A DNA stretch of 64,000 nucleotides, from assembly GCA_025642065.1 (NCBI GenBank), contig JAODUP010000032.1, positions 2,028,001 to 2,092,000 on the forward strand, read 5' to 3'. The notes beneath the pieces are model-generated. The model saw nothing but the letters and a program-made list of their open reading frames with translations. It did not search any database and had not been told where the DNA came from. This stretch comes from Paralvinella palmiformis (taxonomy: Eukaryota; Annelida; Polychaeta; Terebellida; Alvinellidae). Of the stretch, positions 21,901 to 32,811 are shown piece by piece. Made by a program: the position numbers and the translations under genes. Numbering within the stretch: position 1 is the first letter of the stretch; each line of letters opens with the position of its first letter.

Positions 21901-24900
21901 ATTGTTTTCTTGGACATCCAACCTGCTTTGTGATTTCTGGACCACTGTTCTCTTGCGGCACCTGGGCTGGAAACTTTTAGAACTTGCAAGCCCTAGTGTC
22001 TGATGATTGTTAAGGGAATTTCCAACACTGATATAAGTGAGAAAAACTGTACCAAAAGACAAACATATTGATGAAGACAGTATTCAACTCTGTCCACAGA
22101 ACTTGCCGAGTCAAAATAGACAGAACTGCATATTTGTGATGATGTGTATATAAGTTATATGGCTCCCATTTGCTGCTCAGGATCTAAATTTCTGCACACT
22201 CACAATTAAAATATCCATGTATTGTAATGGCCTTAACATTTAATAATCACTTTCAGACAGGTACCACATATACTCGTGTATAAGTTACACTTTTATACTC
22301 TGAAATTGATACCAAAATCGAGTGCATCTTATACGCGGGTCATACTAAAAGGGAAGGTAATATTTGGCATTATTTAGGAGGAAATACAACAATATTGTTT
22401 TTCAACATTAATAATCAATATATGAACAATAAACAAATTTAGTAGGTGTGTTTTCTCTGTTGCCTTTCAAATCCAAACTTAATCGTGAAAACTGCTATGA
22501 TTCTTTAATCTGATACTCTAATTAGTGACATAATCACAAAGATGTGTTATTACTATTGAGATATGGCACATGGGAACTACTAATAAACTGCTTCAAACAG
22601 CATAACAGAAACGAATGCACAGCAGCAGGCAACCTGAAGTGGCCATTGTTACCTATCGTCACACAGTGGGTGAAAATGGCCTGGGATTAAATCGACTCCG
22701 TCTTCATTAACAAATCGTTCAAGAAGTTCTCTATCAGCAATGATTTAGATGGCACGGATGATGATGATGTATTGTGGGCTGAACAGTATGACAAATCCGA
22801 CACTGACTCTGATAAAGAAGGGGTCAACATGTATGATGACACATGAACAGATACAACAGATGTTCAGTGAAGAGAGATGATGATGAATTATTTGGTTTTG
22901 AATTAATATTGTTGATTTTAGTGCGTCTTATATGTGGGTTCGACTCCAGGGGGTTTACTGGTCCAAAACATTATAAATTAATTTGTGGATTTAATTCTTT
23001 TGTAGAAAACTTCAATTCCAATTCCAAATTTCTCAATTCCAATTTTTTTAAGTAATCAATTCCAAAATTGGAATTCTGGAATTGAACTGACCCCATGTCT
23101 GGTAGTTAGAGAAATAGCTTTTACTGTATTATTGTGCCCAATAATGCCATTTAGAAAGTCATGGATTATACTAGATTTGGTTGCTTTTTTTATCAGAATA
23201 TTATATACAAGCCAGTATTATACGTGAATCATGACAACAAGACTAGAATAAGAGAAGAATTTAAACTGATAAACTGAAACAAATAAACTGAGCACATGTA
23301 GCAATGGGTTTAGTATAGTTCACCTTTTCTGCTTGTACAATTGTCCTTGGAAAGCCATCCAATAAGAAGCCATCTTTACATTCTGGTTTACTCAGACTGT
23401 TATCAATCAGCTCAACAACAAGATCATCACTGACTAACTGTCCAGCATCCATCACTTTCTTAACCTTCTTACCAAGCTCAGAGTTTGATGAGACAACGGC
23501 ACGCAGCATATCACCTACAAAATAGGAAATAATAGGAACTGTCTAGTATCCTGCAATACGTTCTCAGCTTCACATACATCAAAGATTTTTTTTTGAAGAA
23601 ATAGGTTTCTTCTGGAAGAACTTGCACCTTCTAGAGGCAGAGAGCATGACACTTAGGACTATAGGTCATGGATTCAAGCAAATAAAATGCCAATCATGTT
23701 AAATAGCACTGCCATCTCACTTAATCAAAGTGTGACAGTAAATAACCTCTGATCTCTGATATTCTTACACAATGCTGTATCTTACTGGTTGTAATAATTC
23801 AATGATTTATTTAGCTGCAGTACAGTTCACACCAAGTATATATTGCTTAGGGAGTATAGTCTAGAAAAATTAGATGATCCTCTACCTTAACCAAAAAAGA
23901 AATCCAAAATGCCTATTAATACAAATCAAAGCTGGATTTCACCATATTGATCTGTAGAATTATAAATTTAAACAAACTTAGGCATTTCTTCTAATTTACA
24001 CATTTCCAAGCTAATAAGATTACCATATAGGTATCACTAATTAACATACCAACCTTGAATAATGGCTGTACTTGAACAGGTACTTTGGGTATCAGGTTAT
24101 TGGTATAAAGAAGCAATCAGAATTGATTATGCAGAAAAAAGTCCCTTTACTTTGACAAATAACACACATTGATTGATAACTTATTGTATATCCACAGATC
24201 ATACAAATTATGTTTGGAATTTTTTTATTATGATGAAAGGCAGATTTAAACTATCTTAAGTATTGCACGATCACCTTTATTTGTATTCTGTACAAGTTAA
24301 TATAAATATATCGCTTCAAAAGTTATAAACATTTAAAAAAATTAAATAAGTCAAAGAACAAATCTGGTAGCTTGTTTACTTTTACTTTAGTACATAACAT
24401 GCATTTCTGTGCTAATACCTAGTTATATTTTAGCTTGACTACCGCTCTCTGGTGCCCGGGGAGAACAGAACAGGGCCATACATTGGCTAGTTATATTTGT
24501 TCTCTAAAATGGGTTGATGCTTATTGAAATGGTATTATTTTAATTATAACTTCTTACCTGTAGACAGGTGACAAGCAAAAAATTTCTCAGCCAACCTTGG
24601 GGCCTGAAAAAGTAAAAACAATTCTTGACAAACATGACCGACTAATGAGAAAACTGTTAAATTTGAAACATCATGGTGGTTGCTTTTAAACATATGATGC
24701 ATTATACGTACTAAAATATGAAGATTATGCAATGCAAGCATTTATAAAGCAAACCAAGTATAAATAATGTTTATCTAATAAAGGAAAAACTGGCATTTTA
24801 GATTCTAGAGATTGAGAATCTGTGTTTTTAAGATAAAGAAATGTTTCATCCAGCCATTACTCAATTATAAATGAGAATTCTACAAGTAATTTCATGTCAC

Positions 24901-27900
24901 ATAGTACAAATATTATATTTTATAGGCTGATATTTAGCTGCATAGCAAAAAGTATAATATAATACTAACCATGGGGATTAATGTCAATTCAGTTATTGAA
25001 ATTGTATTTGGATTATATTTAACTATTTATGTAATGTGAAGTAATGGTTTTAATCTTTTGTACATAGGGTTGTATGTTACTTGCATCATTGTTGGTGCAT
25101 TGTTCATTATTTTACTGGGTGTCTTTGCGTATCACATTAAACATGCATGGTATGTGAATAAAACAGAAACAAATTAAATTCTGTTGTTTGTTACAAATCC
25201 ATATACATCAACCAGAACTTCCACATAACTGAGCAAATTATACTAAAACACGCACATGTTGATGACATCAGGAGACAATCATCAGGGTTGACATTAAATT
25301 TTAACATTACTTAGCAATGTTGGGCAAGTAGTGTAAAAATTAGGTTGCCAAAAAAAGTTGTCATAGATCTGGAGCTGTGGCACTTGCTGGGTGGTTAGGT
25401 TTTATGCAAGCCAGCTGCATGATGACTTATGGGAAACATGTAGTAAATTATTGCATCTCCTCTCAGTAAAATTGCACTGACAGCAGGACTAGATGATCAT
25501 TTCCTGTTTCAGTGACCAATGTTTTGAATAAATTAAACGAAATCATGGAAAAATCTTAAATAAATGTTCGAATCATTATCACAAAACTTTGTTGTCGTAT
25601 CAGGCAATCAATAGAAGCTTTTATATTGCCTGATATCATTATTAGGTTGCCTCAGGCAAGTGTTAATGTCAAACCCTGACCTTGGAACTTATTGAGTGAA
25701 AACAAACAGAACTGAATATTCATGAGGATGCCTTATGTCTGGAACCCGTTTTTCCAAACTATATCAGATCTGTCACACACACACACATTAAACTTATTAA
25801 AGAATTCCTATAATAAAAATTAGTGGTGAATGGACCTAACTATAAGCTTTATACAAGAGGCTTGATGATATGTGATAAATTGGGCATGAAAATCTTAGAC
25901 AGCAAGAAGGCTTCATTAGTGAAAGCTACCATTCTCATCATGAGAATATGTCTATCACTCTATGCCGCTATGGATCCTGAGCTACAGTCTATAGCTACGA
26001 AGAGATTCTAGACAACTCAGGGTTAAGTTTCTTCCTGATAGAAATGGGGTTTTATCGGGAAGAAAACTTTTCTTCCAGGAAGAGATTCCCAGCGGATAGA
26101 GTAACCTGATTATCCAAACTGATATTATATTCACCACCTCCACCCCACTGTATAAACAATTCAATAACTGATGACAATAGCATACAAATAACAAATCATG
26201 TACTAATGTTGGGTAAAAACTGAGGAATACAGTCTAACCTCACTTTTATGCCAACTTTGGGACCTGGCTGAAAGTTGGCATTGTGGCATTGGGGTTCCCT
26301 GCATGTGTCATATTTAATCCAACCCAAAAATAACTAACCGATGAATAAACTTGAGGACGAAGGCCTATATAGATTGTTCCATAGCTCTTGTATATTAGGT
26401 ACGAGTGTATAAACGGCAATTGCATTCTGGATTGTGGACGTAGCCTGCATCAGGTGTTCAGCATTTCTATCGGATCGTTTTGGGGGGGGTACCCCCTTTC
26501 ATGAATATTCATGATGCCTATACAGGTATTCTTATTGCTTTGACTGGTAGATGACGTCAGGGTTTTACCATTCTTTAGCCTCATTTTTGAATTTTAACGA
26601 TCTGCTGAAGAATGAATTAATGGTGTGCTGATAAAGTTACATGTTGACAAAAGACATCTAAATTAGCTTGAACAAATATTTTTAAATAAATACAAACATA
26701 TACATGAAATGTAGATAATGTTCTAAAGTTTAATTTGCTGAAAGTTTCATAGTTGGTAGATTCAAACATCAGTAGCAGCTTGCAGAAAATTATTTAGCGT
26801 TGCCATTGGGAAATTCATCTAGAAACATGTGCATGGTCGCATACTGGCAAACGGATGAAACACATGACAGTGTAGTAGACATTAGTTAGTTATTTAGCCA
26901 TCAGTTAGTTATTTAGACATCAGTTACTTATTTAAATATTTAGTCATTTACTTTTTTAGACATCAATTATTTTTTAGGCATTAATTATTTTTTTAGACAT
27001 CAATTAATTATTTAGACATTAGTTAGTTATTTAGATATCATGCAGTTAGTTATTTAGACATCAGTTACTTATTTAAATATTTAGACATTTACTTCTTTAG
27101 ACATCAATTAATTATTTGGACATTAGTTAGTTATTTAGATATCAATTAGTTATTTAGACACGAGTTACTTATTTAGATATGAGTTACTTTTTTAAATATG
27201 TAGACATTTAGTTTTTAGATATCAATTAGTTTTTTAGACATTAGTTAGTTATTTAAACATTTAGATATTTTTTTTAGGCATCAGCTAGTTATTTAGACAT
27301 CATAATGCAGTTACTTATTTAATTATTTAGACATCATTTAATTATTTAGACATCAATTAGTTATTTAGACAAGCTATTTCATTGAATATTAAGAGAGTTA
27401 TGAATATTTTTATGAAAATTGGATTTGAGGTCACAGACCTTCCCATTCATTTCCATGTTAAATAAGTAGCCATAAATCCAACATTCCTGAAGAAGTAAAA
27501 AGTCTTTAACTTCCTTAATATGTGAGCTATAATCATGAAACAGATACCATTGGAATGTTTAATTCTTGTTCTTGAATCAATAAAACAAATCAGTGCTCTA
27601 TCTTTAATTTAATTTTTTTGTCACATACCTAAGTATAGTCTATAGTATAATCTATATTCTGGAACGCTTGCCACCAAGGCCTCGCTACCTGTAATTTACT
27701 AGTTTTCATGGCCTATTTGCCACTCATGGTGGAGCCAATTTGCCACTTATGGTTAAGCACATTCGCCACCGTTTTCGCCACTTATATAGTAAACATAATA
27801 AACTTATATTTAAGCAACAAACTGTGAGTGTATCTACTCTGATTAAGCAGATCACAAATATACGCTCCCAATTATAATTATTATCTGTTGTCATCGCTTC

Positions 27901-28660
27901 CATGAGAATTAGCTTCAACGATTATTGTGATTAAGTCATTGATGAAAGCTTACTCACACCTTTGTCTATATGATTACAGGAACTAGTAGGCCTAGTTAAT
28001 TAAAAATTAATTATATCAATGCAACAAATTATATATATTCTGTTCTCCTGCTTAAAGAACCAACAGACCAATATTTGAACATTGACACTGAAAATTAATG
28101 TTGCACTGTTAAAAATAAGATACTAAATATTGAAGTTGCCAATAAATGACCTAGTTCATGTACATTACAGCCTGTGTTTTCATAATATGTAAATGCCAAC
28201 TGTGGCGGATTTATGACCGATTCACTTGAATCCTTTCTGAAGTTTCTCAGTTGAAAAAAACCCCAGCGTAAGACCAATAACAATAATATAATCAGTTTTG
28301 TTTAATCATTAATTGTATTATCATATTTATTATGGCTCAAGTATCAGTGACGAATGGGCCAAGCCCAAGGGATTAGTGGCGAATGGGCCTAGGAAATTAT
28401 TTGTGTTCGCTGGCGAATGGGCCCGCTGGCCAAGAGGCTTCAGTGGCGAAGAGTCCAGGAGCCCTATACTATAGAGTATAGTAGAGTCTATATTATATAG
28501 TAGACCTAGCCTAGGCTATAGATAATAGAATAGATATAATAATAAATCTAGATCTAAATCTTACCTGGGTACCTTTACCCGCACCAGGCGGGCCAAGTAA
28601 AATGGCATTGACGCCTCTTGATTCTTCGTCCTTTGACTTATATGCAGGTATGGCAGACAT
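15939..28660 (-). CDS. AK2: Adenylate kinase 2, mitochondrial (complete)
   Basis: Five exons on the - strand: 28565-28660, 24558-24603, 23324-23514, 16835-17002 and 15939-16166. All have GT/AG junctions and join in frame to 242 residues (human AK2 is 239). It catalyses AMP + ATP to 2 ADP, in other animals in the mitochondrial intermembrane space. The P-loop '[10 protein letters not shown]' is at residues 23-32, and 'HLSTGDML' carries AMP-binding residues. The NMP region contains 'LLDGFPRT', and the LID region contains 'RRITGRLIH', '[12 protein letters not shown]' and '[17 protein letters not shown]'. The start ATG has A at -3 and gives a normal short N-terminus with no cleavable presequence. 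The introns are long and full of transposon relics. The coding sequence is intact, and the gene is divergent from SNX17 about 12 kb away. Confidence 0.97.
19693..19957. mobile_element. MITE of the 'cagggttcrtacac' family, short copy
   Basis: 265 bp in AK2 intron 3. It begins 'cagggttcatacacatttt' and ends 'cctgtgcaaaccctg', the inverse. Just inside both ends are repeats of 'ttccaggactttc' and 'ttcaaggac'. The same termini bound the larger element at 42023-43193 in SNX17 intron 2, so both are probably moved by one transposase family. There is no coding capacity. Confidence 0.7.
20060..20830 (+). mobile_element. Decayed LINE reverse-transcriptase fragment in AK2 intron 3
   Basis: The + strand, in shifting frames, encodes 'LADKFSNFF', a region like '[17 protein letters not shown]' (about 20490-20540), '[19 protein letters not shown]' (about 20605-20665) and '[13 protein letters not shown]' (about 20675-20715). 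In order, these are the entry and palm motifs of a CR1/L2-type reverse transcriptase. There are many stops and no 5' or 3' end, so it is an old truncated piece. It runs antisense to AK2. Confidence 0.75.
21385..21815 (+). mobile_element. MITE of the 'catggttccca' family, copy A
   Basis: 431 bp in AK2 intron 3. It begins 'catggttcccac' and ends 'gcatgggaaccatg', with 'ttttccagg' motifs inside each end. A second copy in opposite orientation lies at 45056-45464 in SNX17 intron 3. The two share the interior too, e.g. 'ctagctgtctgatccatcca' in one and its complement in the other. There is no coding capacity. Confidence 0.75.
22265..22960 (+). mobile_element. pogo-like DNA transposon remnant
   Basis: The left side has 'actcgtgtataagttacac' and 'gcatcttatacgcgggtc', and the right side has 'gtgcgtcttatatgtggg'. 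These resemble the 'cttatacgcgggt' termini of pogo-type elements. Between them, about 22679-22845 reads as a transposase C-terminal tail: '[16 protein letters not shown]' followed by an acidic stretch ('[11 protein letters not shown]'). Only this tail survives. It is in AK2 intron 3. Confidence 0.6.
22970..23100 (+). repeat. Dispersed 'caattccaattcc' repeat, copy 2
   Basis: Matches 14795-14912 in the same orientation and follows directly on the pogo-like relic. Its right portion contains the short palindrome 'ttccaaaattggaa'. It is a non-coding dispersed repeat. Confidence 0.6.
23625..23790 (+). repeat. tRNA-derived SINE candidate
   Basis: In AK2 intron 2. 'aggcagagagcatgacact' resembles a Pol III A box region, and 'aggtcatggattcaagc', about 30 bases on, resembles a B box. 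The linking 'cttaggactataggtc' is typical of tRNA-like SINE heads. The tail is AT-rich and the 3' end is uncertain. Confidence 0.45.
25283..25678. mobile_element. MITE with 'cagggtt.gacatta' ends
   Basis: 396 bp in AK2 intron 1, beginning 'cagggttgacattaa' and ending 'ttaatgtcaaaccctg', the inverse with one extra base. The interior has paired 'aggttgcc' and 'gcaagt' motifs in opposite orientation and no coding capacity. The ends resemble hAT-type termini, but no clear 8-bp duplication was found. Confidence 0.65.
26228..26310 (+). mobile_element. Possible DNA-transposon terminus
   Basis: 'acagtctaacctcactttta' followed by 'gggacctggctgaaagttgg' resembles the inverted end of pogo/Tc1-type elements ('cagtc.aacctc', 'gggacc'). 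The matching opposite end was not found, so this may be a solo or decayed end. Confidence 0.3.
26883..27375 (+). repeat. Degenerate ~19-bp minisatellite
   Basis: About 490 bp of imperfect tandem units built on 'ttagttatttagacatca' in AK2 intron 1, with shorter variants such as 'ttatttaaatatttagac'. The units drift in length (about 16-24 bp) and sequence, so the array is old. Confidence 0.8.
27659..28458. mobile_element. Inverted-repeat element with 'cattcgccac' sub-repeats
   Basis: 800 bp in AK2 intron 1. The left arm (about 27659-27785) starts 'ctggaacgcttgccac' and repeats 'tttgccact' and 'cattcgccac'. The right arm (about 28335-28458) is the inverse, repeating 'agtggcgaatgggcc' and ending 'agtggcgaagagtccag'. 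The interior is AT-rich and non-coding. The architecture (long arms made of short repeats) matches the elements at 76-1104 and 57721-58672, but the sequences differ. Confidence 0.7.
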
Positions 28661-29467
28661 GATAACAAATACTGAATGATGTAAGTGAATCAAATGAAAA
28701 TAATTCCGAATATACCGGGTTACTTTAACCGACCTATTGGTCAACGTGGTAATCCGTCCTTGACACTGTATGGGAAATAAGCTCATCGTTTCTGCAGTAA
28801 CATGTATTTGTTTACCTTCTTTAGTAAAATCCAGCAGAGGTAGTTTGTTTTGAGCTCTCAATAATATCAAAATAATTGTTCTTAGACAGACCTGCCAAGA
28901 CCCCTTTACCTACTTGCTGGAGGTTAGGTAGGATTTTTCTGGAAAATGGGTCACTGTTAACACCACATGTAAGTGTTAACGTGGTCAAATGTTTCCCTCC
29001 CACCGCCACAAATTTTAACATTTAGCATAATTTCTTATAGTTAGTTTAGATTAGTTTCTTAAAAATTTGGTAATAAAGAAATATTGTAAATAATATATGT
29101 AATGTGCAGAATTTCATAATGTACGTTGGTTAAATAATTTAATGTAAAATTTTATTCAATGTATGCTGCATGTATTAATTAAAGAGAGTTGTACACATAA
29201 ATGTTACGTTTTGTTGAATTTATGTTAAAACACCATCAGTAAAATAAATTTTAAATGACAAAACTCGGACAAGTGCTAGTATCTGGTAAAGGAATTAAGG
29301 AGACTAACATCAGTTAACGTTTTTTAGGCCACGGTAAGCGTTAAGAATTACATTTACACGTTTTATATTTCCTTTCTTTAGCTGAGAAGCATGTAAAAAA
29401 TGTTAGTCACTAATTTGCATTCCAATTGGTTATTTCACAAATGCTGGATGAGATAACAATAAAGCAC
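28661..29467. other. AK2 upstream region
   Basis: This should contain the AK2 promoter and 5' UTR (transcribed leftwards). No TATA box could be supported. Near 28958-28990 there is a copy of the 'caccacatgtaagtgttaa' end seen at 14750. The rest, to the hAT relic, is AT-rich and without recognisable genes. Confidence 0.5.
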
Positions 29468-31050
29468 TCAATTCGTATAGGCTTTGTTGTACACCCAAGT
29501 TGATTTATTGGCCTTCTGTAACATTTCCTTGCTGGGTTTGAATTCATAGTAGGGCTCTTCAAAGAATTGGTTGACTTTGCAAGTCACAATGGTTGGCAAG
29601 GTCCCTTCCAGTGTCAGATCTGCCCTGGTCTTGACTTTGTTCTTGTTTATCATACTGAACACCCGTTCAGCATCGGTATTGCTGTGGGGGTATAATCAAA
29701 ACAAGTTTTGCCACTTTTGAGAGCAGTGGAAATTTGAAGTTTCCAGATAGATCTTTGAATTTTGACAAGTGGTCCCAAATAACATCCATTCTCAAGAAAT
29801 TCTAACCTTTGGTTTCAGTTGCCATAGTTAGCTTAACAACTGCAGGAGGTAAGTCTGCCAAAGTTTTGTATGGAACAAATTCATCATGGAGCACATCTAA
29901 GTTGAAGTTTTCAAAGAAAGTTTGATACCTGTTGATGAAGAACTCTGCTAAGGAAACATCTCACTGGAAACTTGCTCCGTAGTTTACAACATTTGGCATG
30001 TTTTAAAACTTGATGATCCAGATGGAAGTTCTTGATCATGTATGTCACTGCAGTATTGTAGAAGTCACTTACAGCACTGCAAAATCTAGAGATAAGCCTT
30101 GGCTTACAGTTTGTTCAAAAGTTGTTTTGTCATAAACCCCATGAACAAGTTAGAGTTCTTAACATGGTTTTCAATACCTAAAAATTCTAGCAGAACCATT
30201 TGCTCCCTGTGACTGCCAACAGATCAGGTTTGAATTTTCCCAGTGTTTTCCTGATGAGTGAAAATAGTGAATCTTGAATTATATGGATCATGGGTGCATC
30301 CCTCTGAAGATAAAAAGGTTAATACGAGTAAACATTGGTAGAATGGTTTGGTAAAACATCAAGTACATTTGTGTCATAGGATCATCAGAATGTTCTTTCA
30401 ATCTCTGAAGCCTAGGTGTTTCATCATTCACTGAGAGAAAATAGGACTTTATTCCATCATATTGCCTTATAATGCGCTCAACTACTATTTCAAGGTTCAA
30501 CCAACGTGCACTCATATATTTCAGTATCTTTCTGTACCCAATGAAGATTCCCTTATTATAAAAACTTCCTCTTCCCTAATTTAACCCTTGTGTTGTCTAC
30601 TGGAAAACCAACATACCTCTACCAATCTGTGTTATGTTTTGTCAAAGTTTCATGAAGTTGGGGGAAATGCCTTCAGCAGTGGAACTACTAGATGAACACA
30701 TATCAAGAAATCTGAGACAAACTTTCCCCCTATTTACATCAAATATTCTAACACACAATGGATACATCTTTTTGAGATCATTGTCATTGCTGGCATCAAC
30801 ATTTATTGAAATTGGTTCTGTTTTCATCATATCAACTAAAGTTGCAGTCATCTCAGGTGCCATATAGCTCCATTTAGAATTGAGAAAATCTTGGTTCTAG
30901 CACATGCATACTTCTTTGTTATTGGACTATCCTGAAACATTCTTCGGAATATAGGCCCTCTATGGTCAGCAATAGCCAACAGAATATTGCGCTCTACCAG
31001 GAATTCAATGAAGAGTCCCTCGGAAGTTGTAACCTGAAAGTTGAATGGAT
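29468..31050 (-). pseudogene. hAT-family transposase relic
   Basis: Reading the - strand in broken frames gives ordered pieces of a hAT transposase of the vertebrate ZMYM/KIAA1586-like type. Near 30645-30930 is a region with 'ISINVDASNDND', where such proteins have the first catalytic Asp. Near 30290-30515 comes 'SARWLNLEIVVERI' with 'IKSYFL'. Near 29468-29690 comes the C-terminal dimerisation part ('ERVFSMINKNKVKTRADL'). Stops and frameshifts interrupt all of them. The terminal inverted repeats were not located. Confidence 0.7.
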
Positions 31051-32810
31051 AGGCCTCTAGTTACATAAAGTTACTCAAAAATGAATGATAACGTTGCGGA
31101 ATAGGCTGCATTTAACAGATTAGCTAGGTGTTCGTTAGTGCCCTCTCAGAGTTAAACACAATTTTTGTACTAACGAACACTATCACAACCAACATACAAT
31201 GATAGACTCTCTATAATAAATTATTAAGAATAACTAACTATGAAAAATATATGTATAATTTGATGATTATGGAAATTAAAACAATTGATTTTCCTAATAT
31301 GATTTAGTAATAAAGATGGATTATATATTTTCATATGGTTGATAGCCGAGATTTGATATACCAATATCCAGCATACACATATTTATTAACTTACTCTCCC
31401 GTGGGAGCCTGTCTAGCTGTAGTGTACTTTCTCTATCCAAATAGGCTGTGAATTTAAATTTAAAGCACCTTCAAACGGGCGGATCTACAATTGCTTGAAA
31501 ACGGGAGGGGGCAGCCGTTCTGATATATTTCAAATGGTGATTGTTCACCTGTTGTAAATAAGGTGTTTCTTATTTATGTAAGTAATAGTTCCCGTATTAT
31601 AAGTTGTCTTATAATATGTAGATGCTAATTATATATTAAATAGTTATTACAAGCAATATCTGTGATAAGATTACTAATATATGTTTTATCTTTTTGGGGA
31701 TTTTTGTTCCTTTATATGTCTTGTATATACATGTATTGTAACTGTACTGTGTTCTAAATAAAACGTCCATACATAGTATTGTTATGGAACTGGATTATTC
31801 CCACCGAGATAAAATAACACATTGTCCTAAAGTACTGTCTTGTATATAATTGTATTTGGTAAATATTTCACATTTACAACCGTGTCTAGCCCTCAATATG
31901 TTTTAGTAAATGACATAATTAAAGTGGAAATTGGTGACCTTATAAGTTGCCCAAAACATCCACCTACTTATGTATTAAGCTATGATCTAATAACTTTTTT
32001 ATATTGGGTCAAATTAAACTCATTAATATTATTAGATATATCTGAAATAAAATATATATACCTCTATATCAGGATTTCTCAAAGCTAAAAAGTTAGATAA
32101 CGGAGTAGACCTAGATAATGAGGTAATACAAATAATTAACTGTGCAGTATGGAGTGTTCGGTAATACCCTTATTGTTTGTTCGGCATGTGTTCGGCAATA
32201 GCCACACCCATGTTCAGGCCATTAGTTTCTTTCTTATTCCTCAGAGTGGTGCATTAACATATTGATAACAAGGGAAATGGAATTTTTCATTAGTCGGAAT
32301 ATTAGTATCATGGGCAACAGCCAATGGGAGCTCTTGTTTGTAAGCAGCATCAATGCGAAATGCAGGGTGTTCGGTAGTACCCGTATTTACTCTACGTGTT
32401 TTATTGATGTACCGATAGATGTCACTGCCATATGCTCGCGTCTGGGCTAGACGTTTGAAAATCTGCAATGATTTTTAAGGGGACTCTGGTTTGCGTGAAA
32501 ATGCGCAGGGCTCTCGTGAGTGCGGGAGAAAGGGCCTAAATGCGTGAGTCACCCGCAAAATGCGTGAGAGTTGGCAGATCTGCTTAGGAATGTGTGAAGT
32601 TAGGGCGAAGAAACCAGTGCGGGATAAACAAACCAACAGATATAATGTCATTAACAATTAAAGTTAGTTGTGTTTACTTCATTTTTCATTCCTATTAACA
32701 TAGAACATATTTGTATTATTCCTGAAAATTTGAAATAAAAATGGACCTTTCTCTTAAGCCACAATTAAGACCGAGTATCTTTTCCAACTGAATATTAAAG
32801 CAAAACAACT
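31051..32810. other. Intergenic, AT-rich, with short dispersed repeats
   Basis: No gene is supported here. Two direct copies of 'gtgttcggta.taccc' (about 32155 and 32369) bracket ~215 bp and may be remnants of one element. About 32480-32605 has repeated 'aatgcgtgag' motifs in both G-rich and C-rich context, probably a decayed transposon end. Confidence 0.4.
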
Positions 32811-32811
32811 G

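Noticed and set aside
23641..23690. True tRNA gene
   Set aside because: The boxes resemble A and B boxes, but no acceptor stem or complete cloverleaf can be built; a SINE head is more likely.
26883..27375. CRISPR-like regular repeats
   Set aside because: The units are contiguous and degenerate with no unique spacers, and the window is eukaryotic; this is a minisatellite.
32241..32468. 75-codon - strand frame
   Set aside because: It spans a pair of direct repeats ('gttcggta.taccc') and overlaps a similar-length frame on the other strand; no domain.
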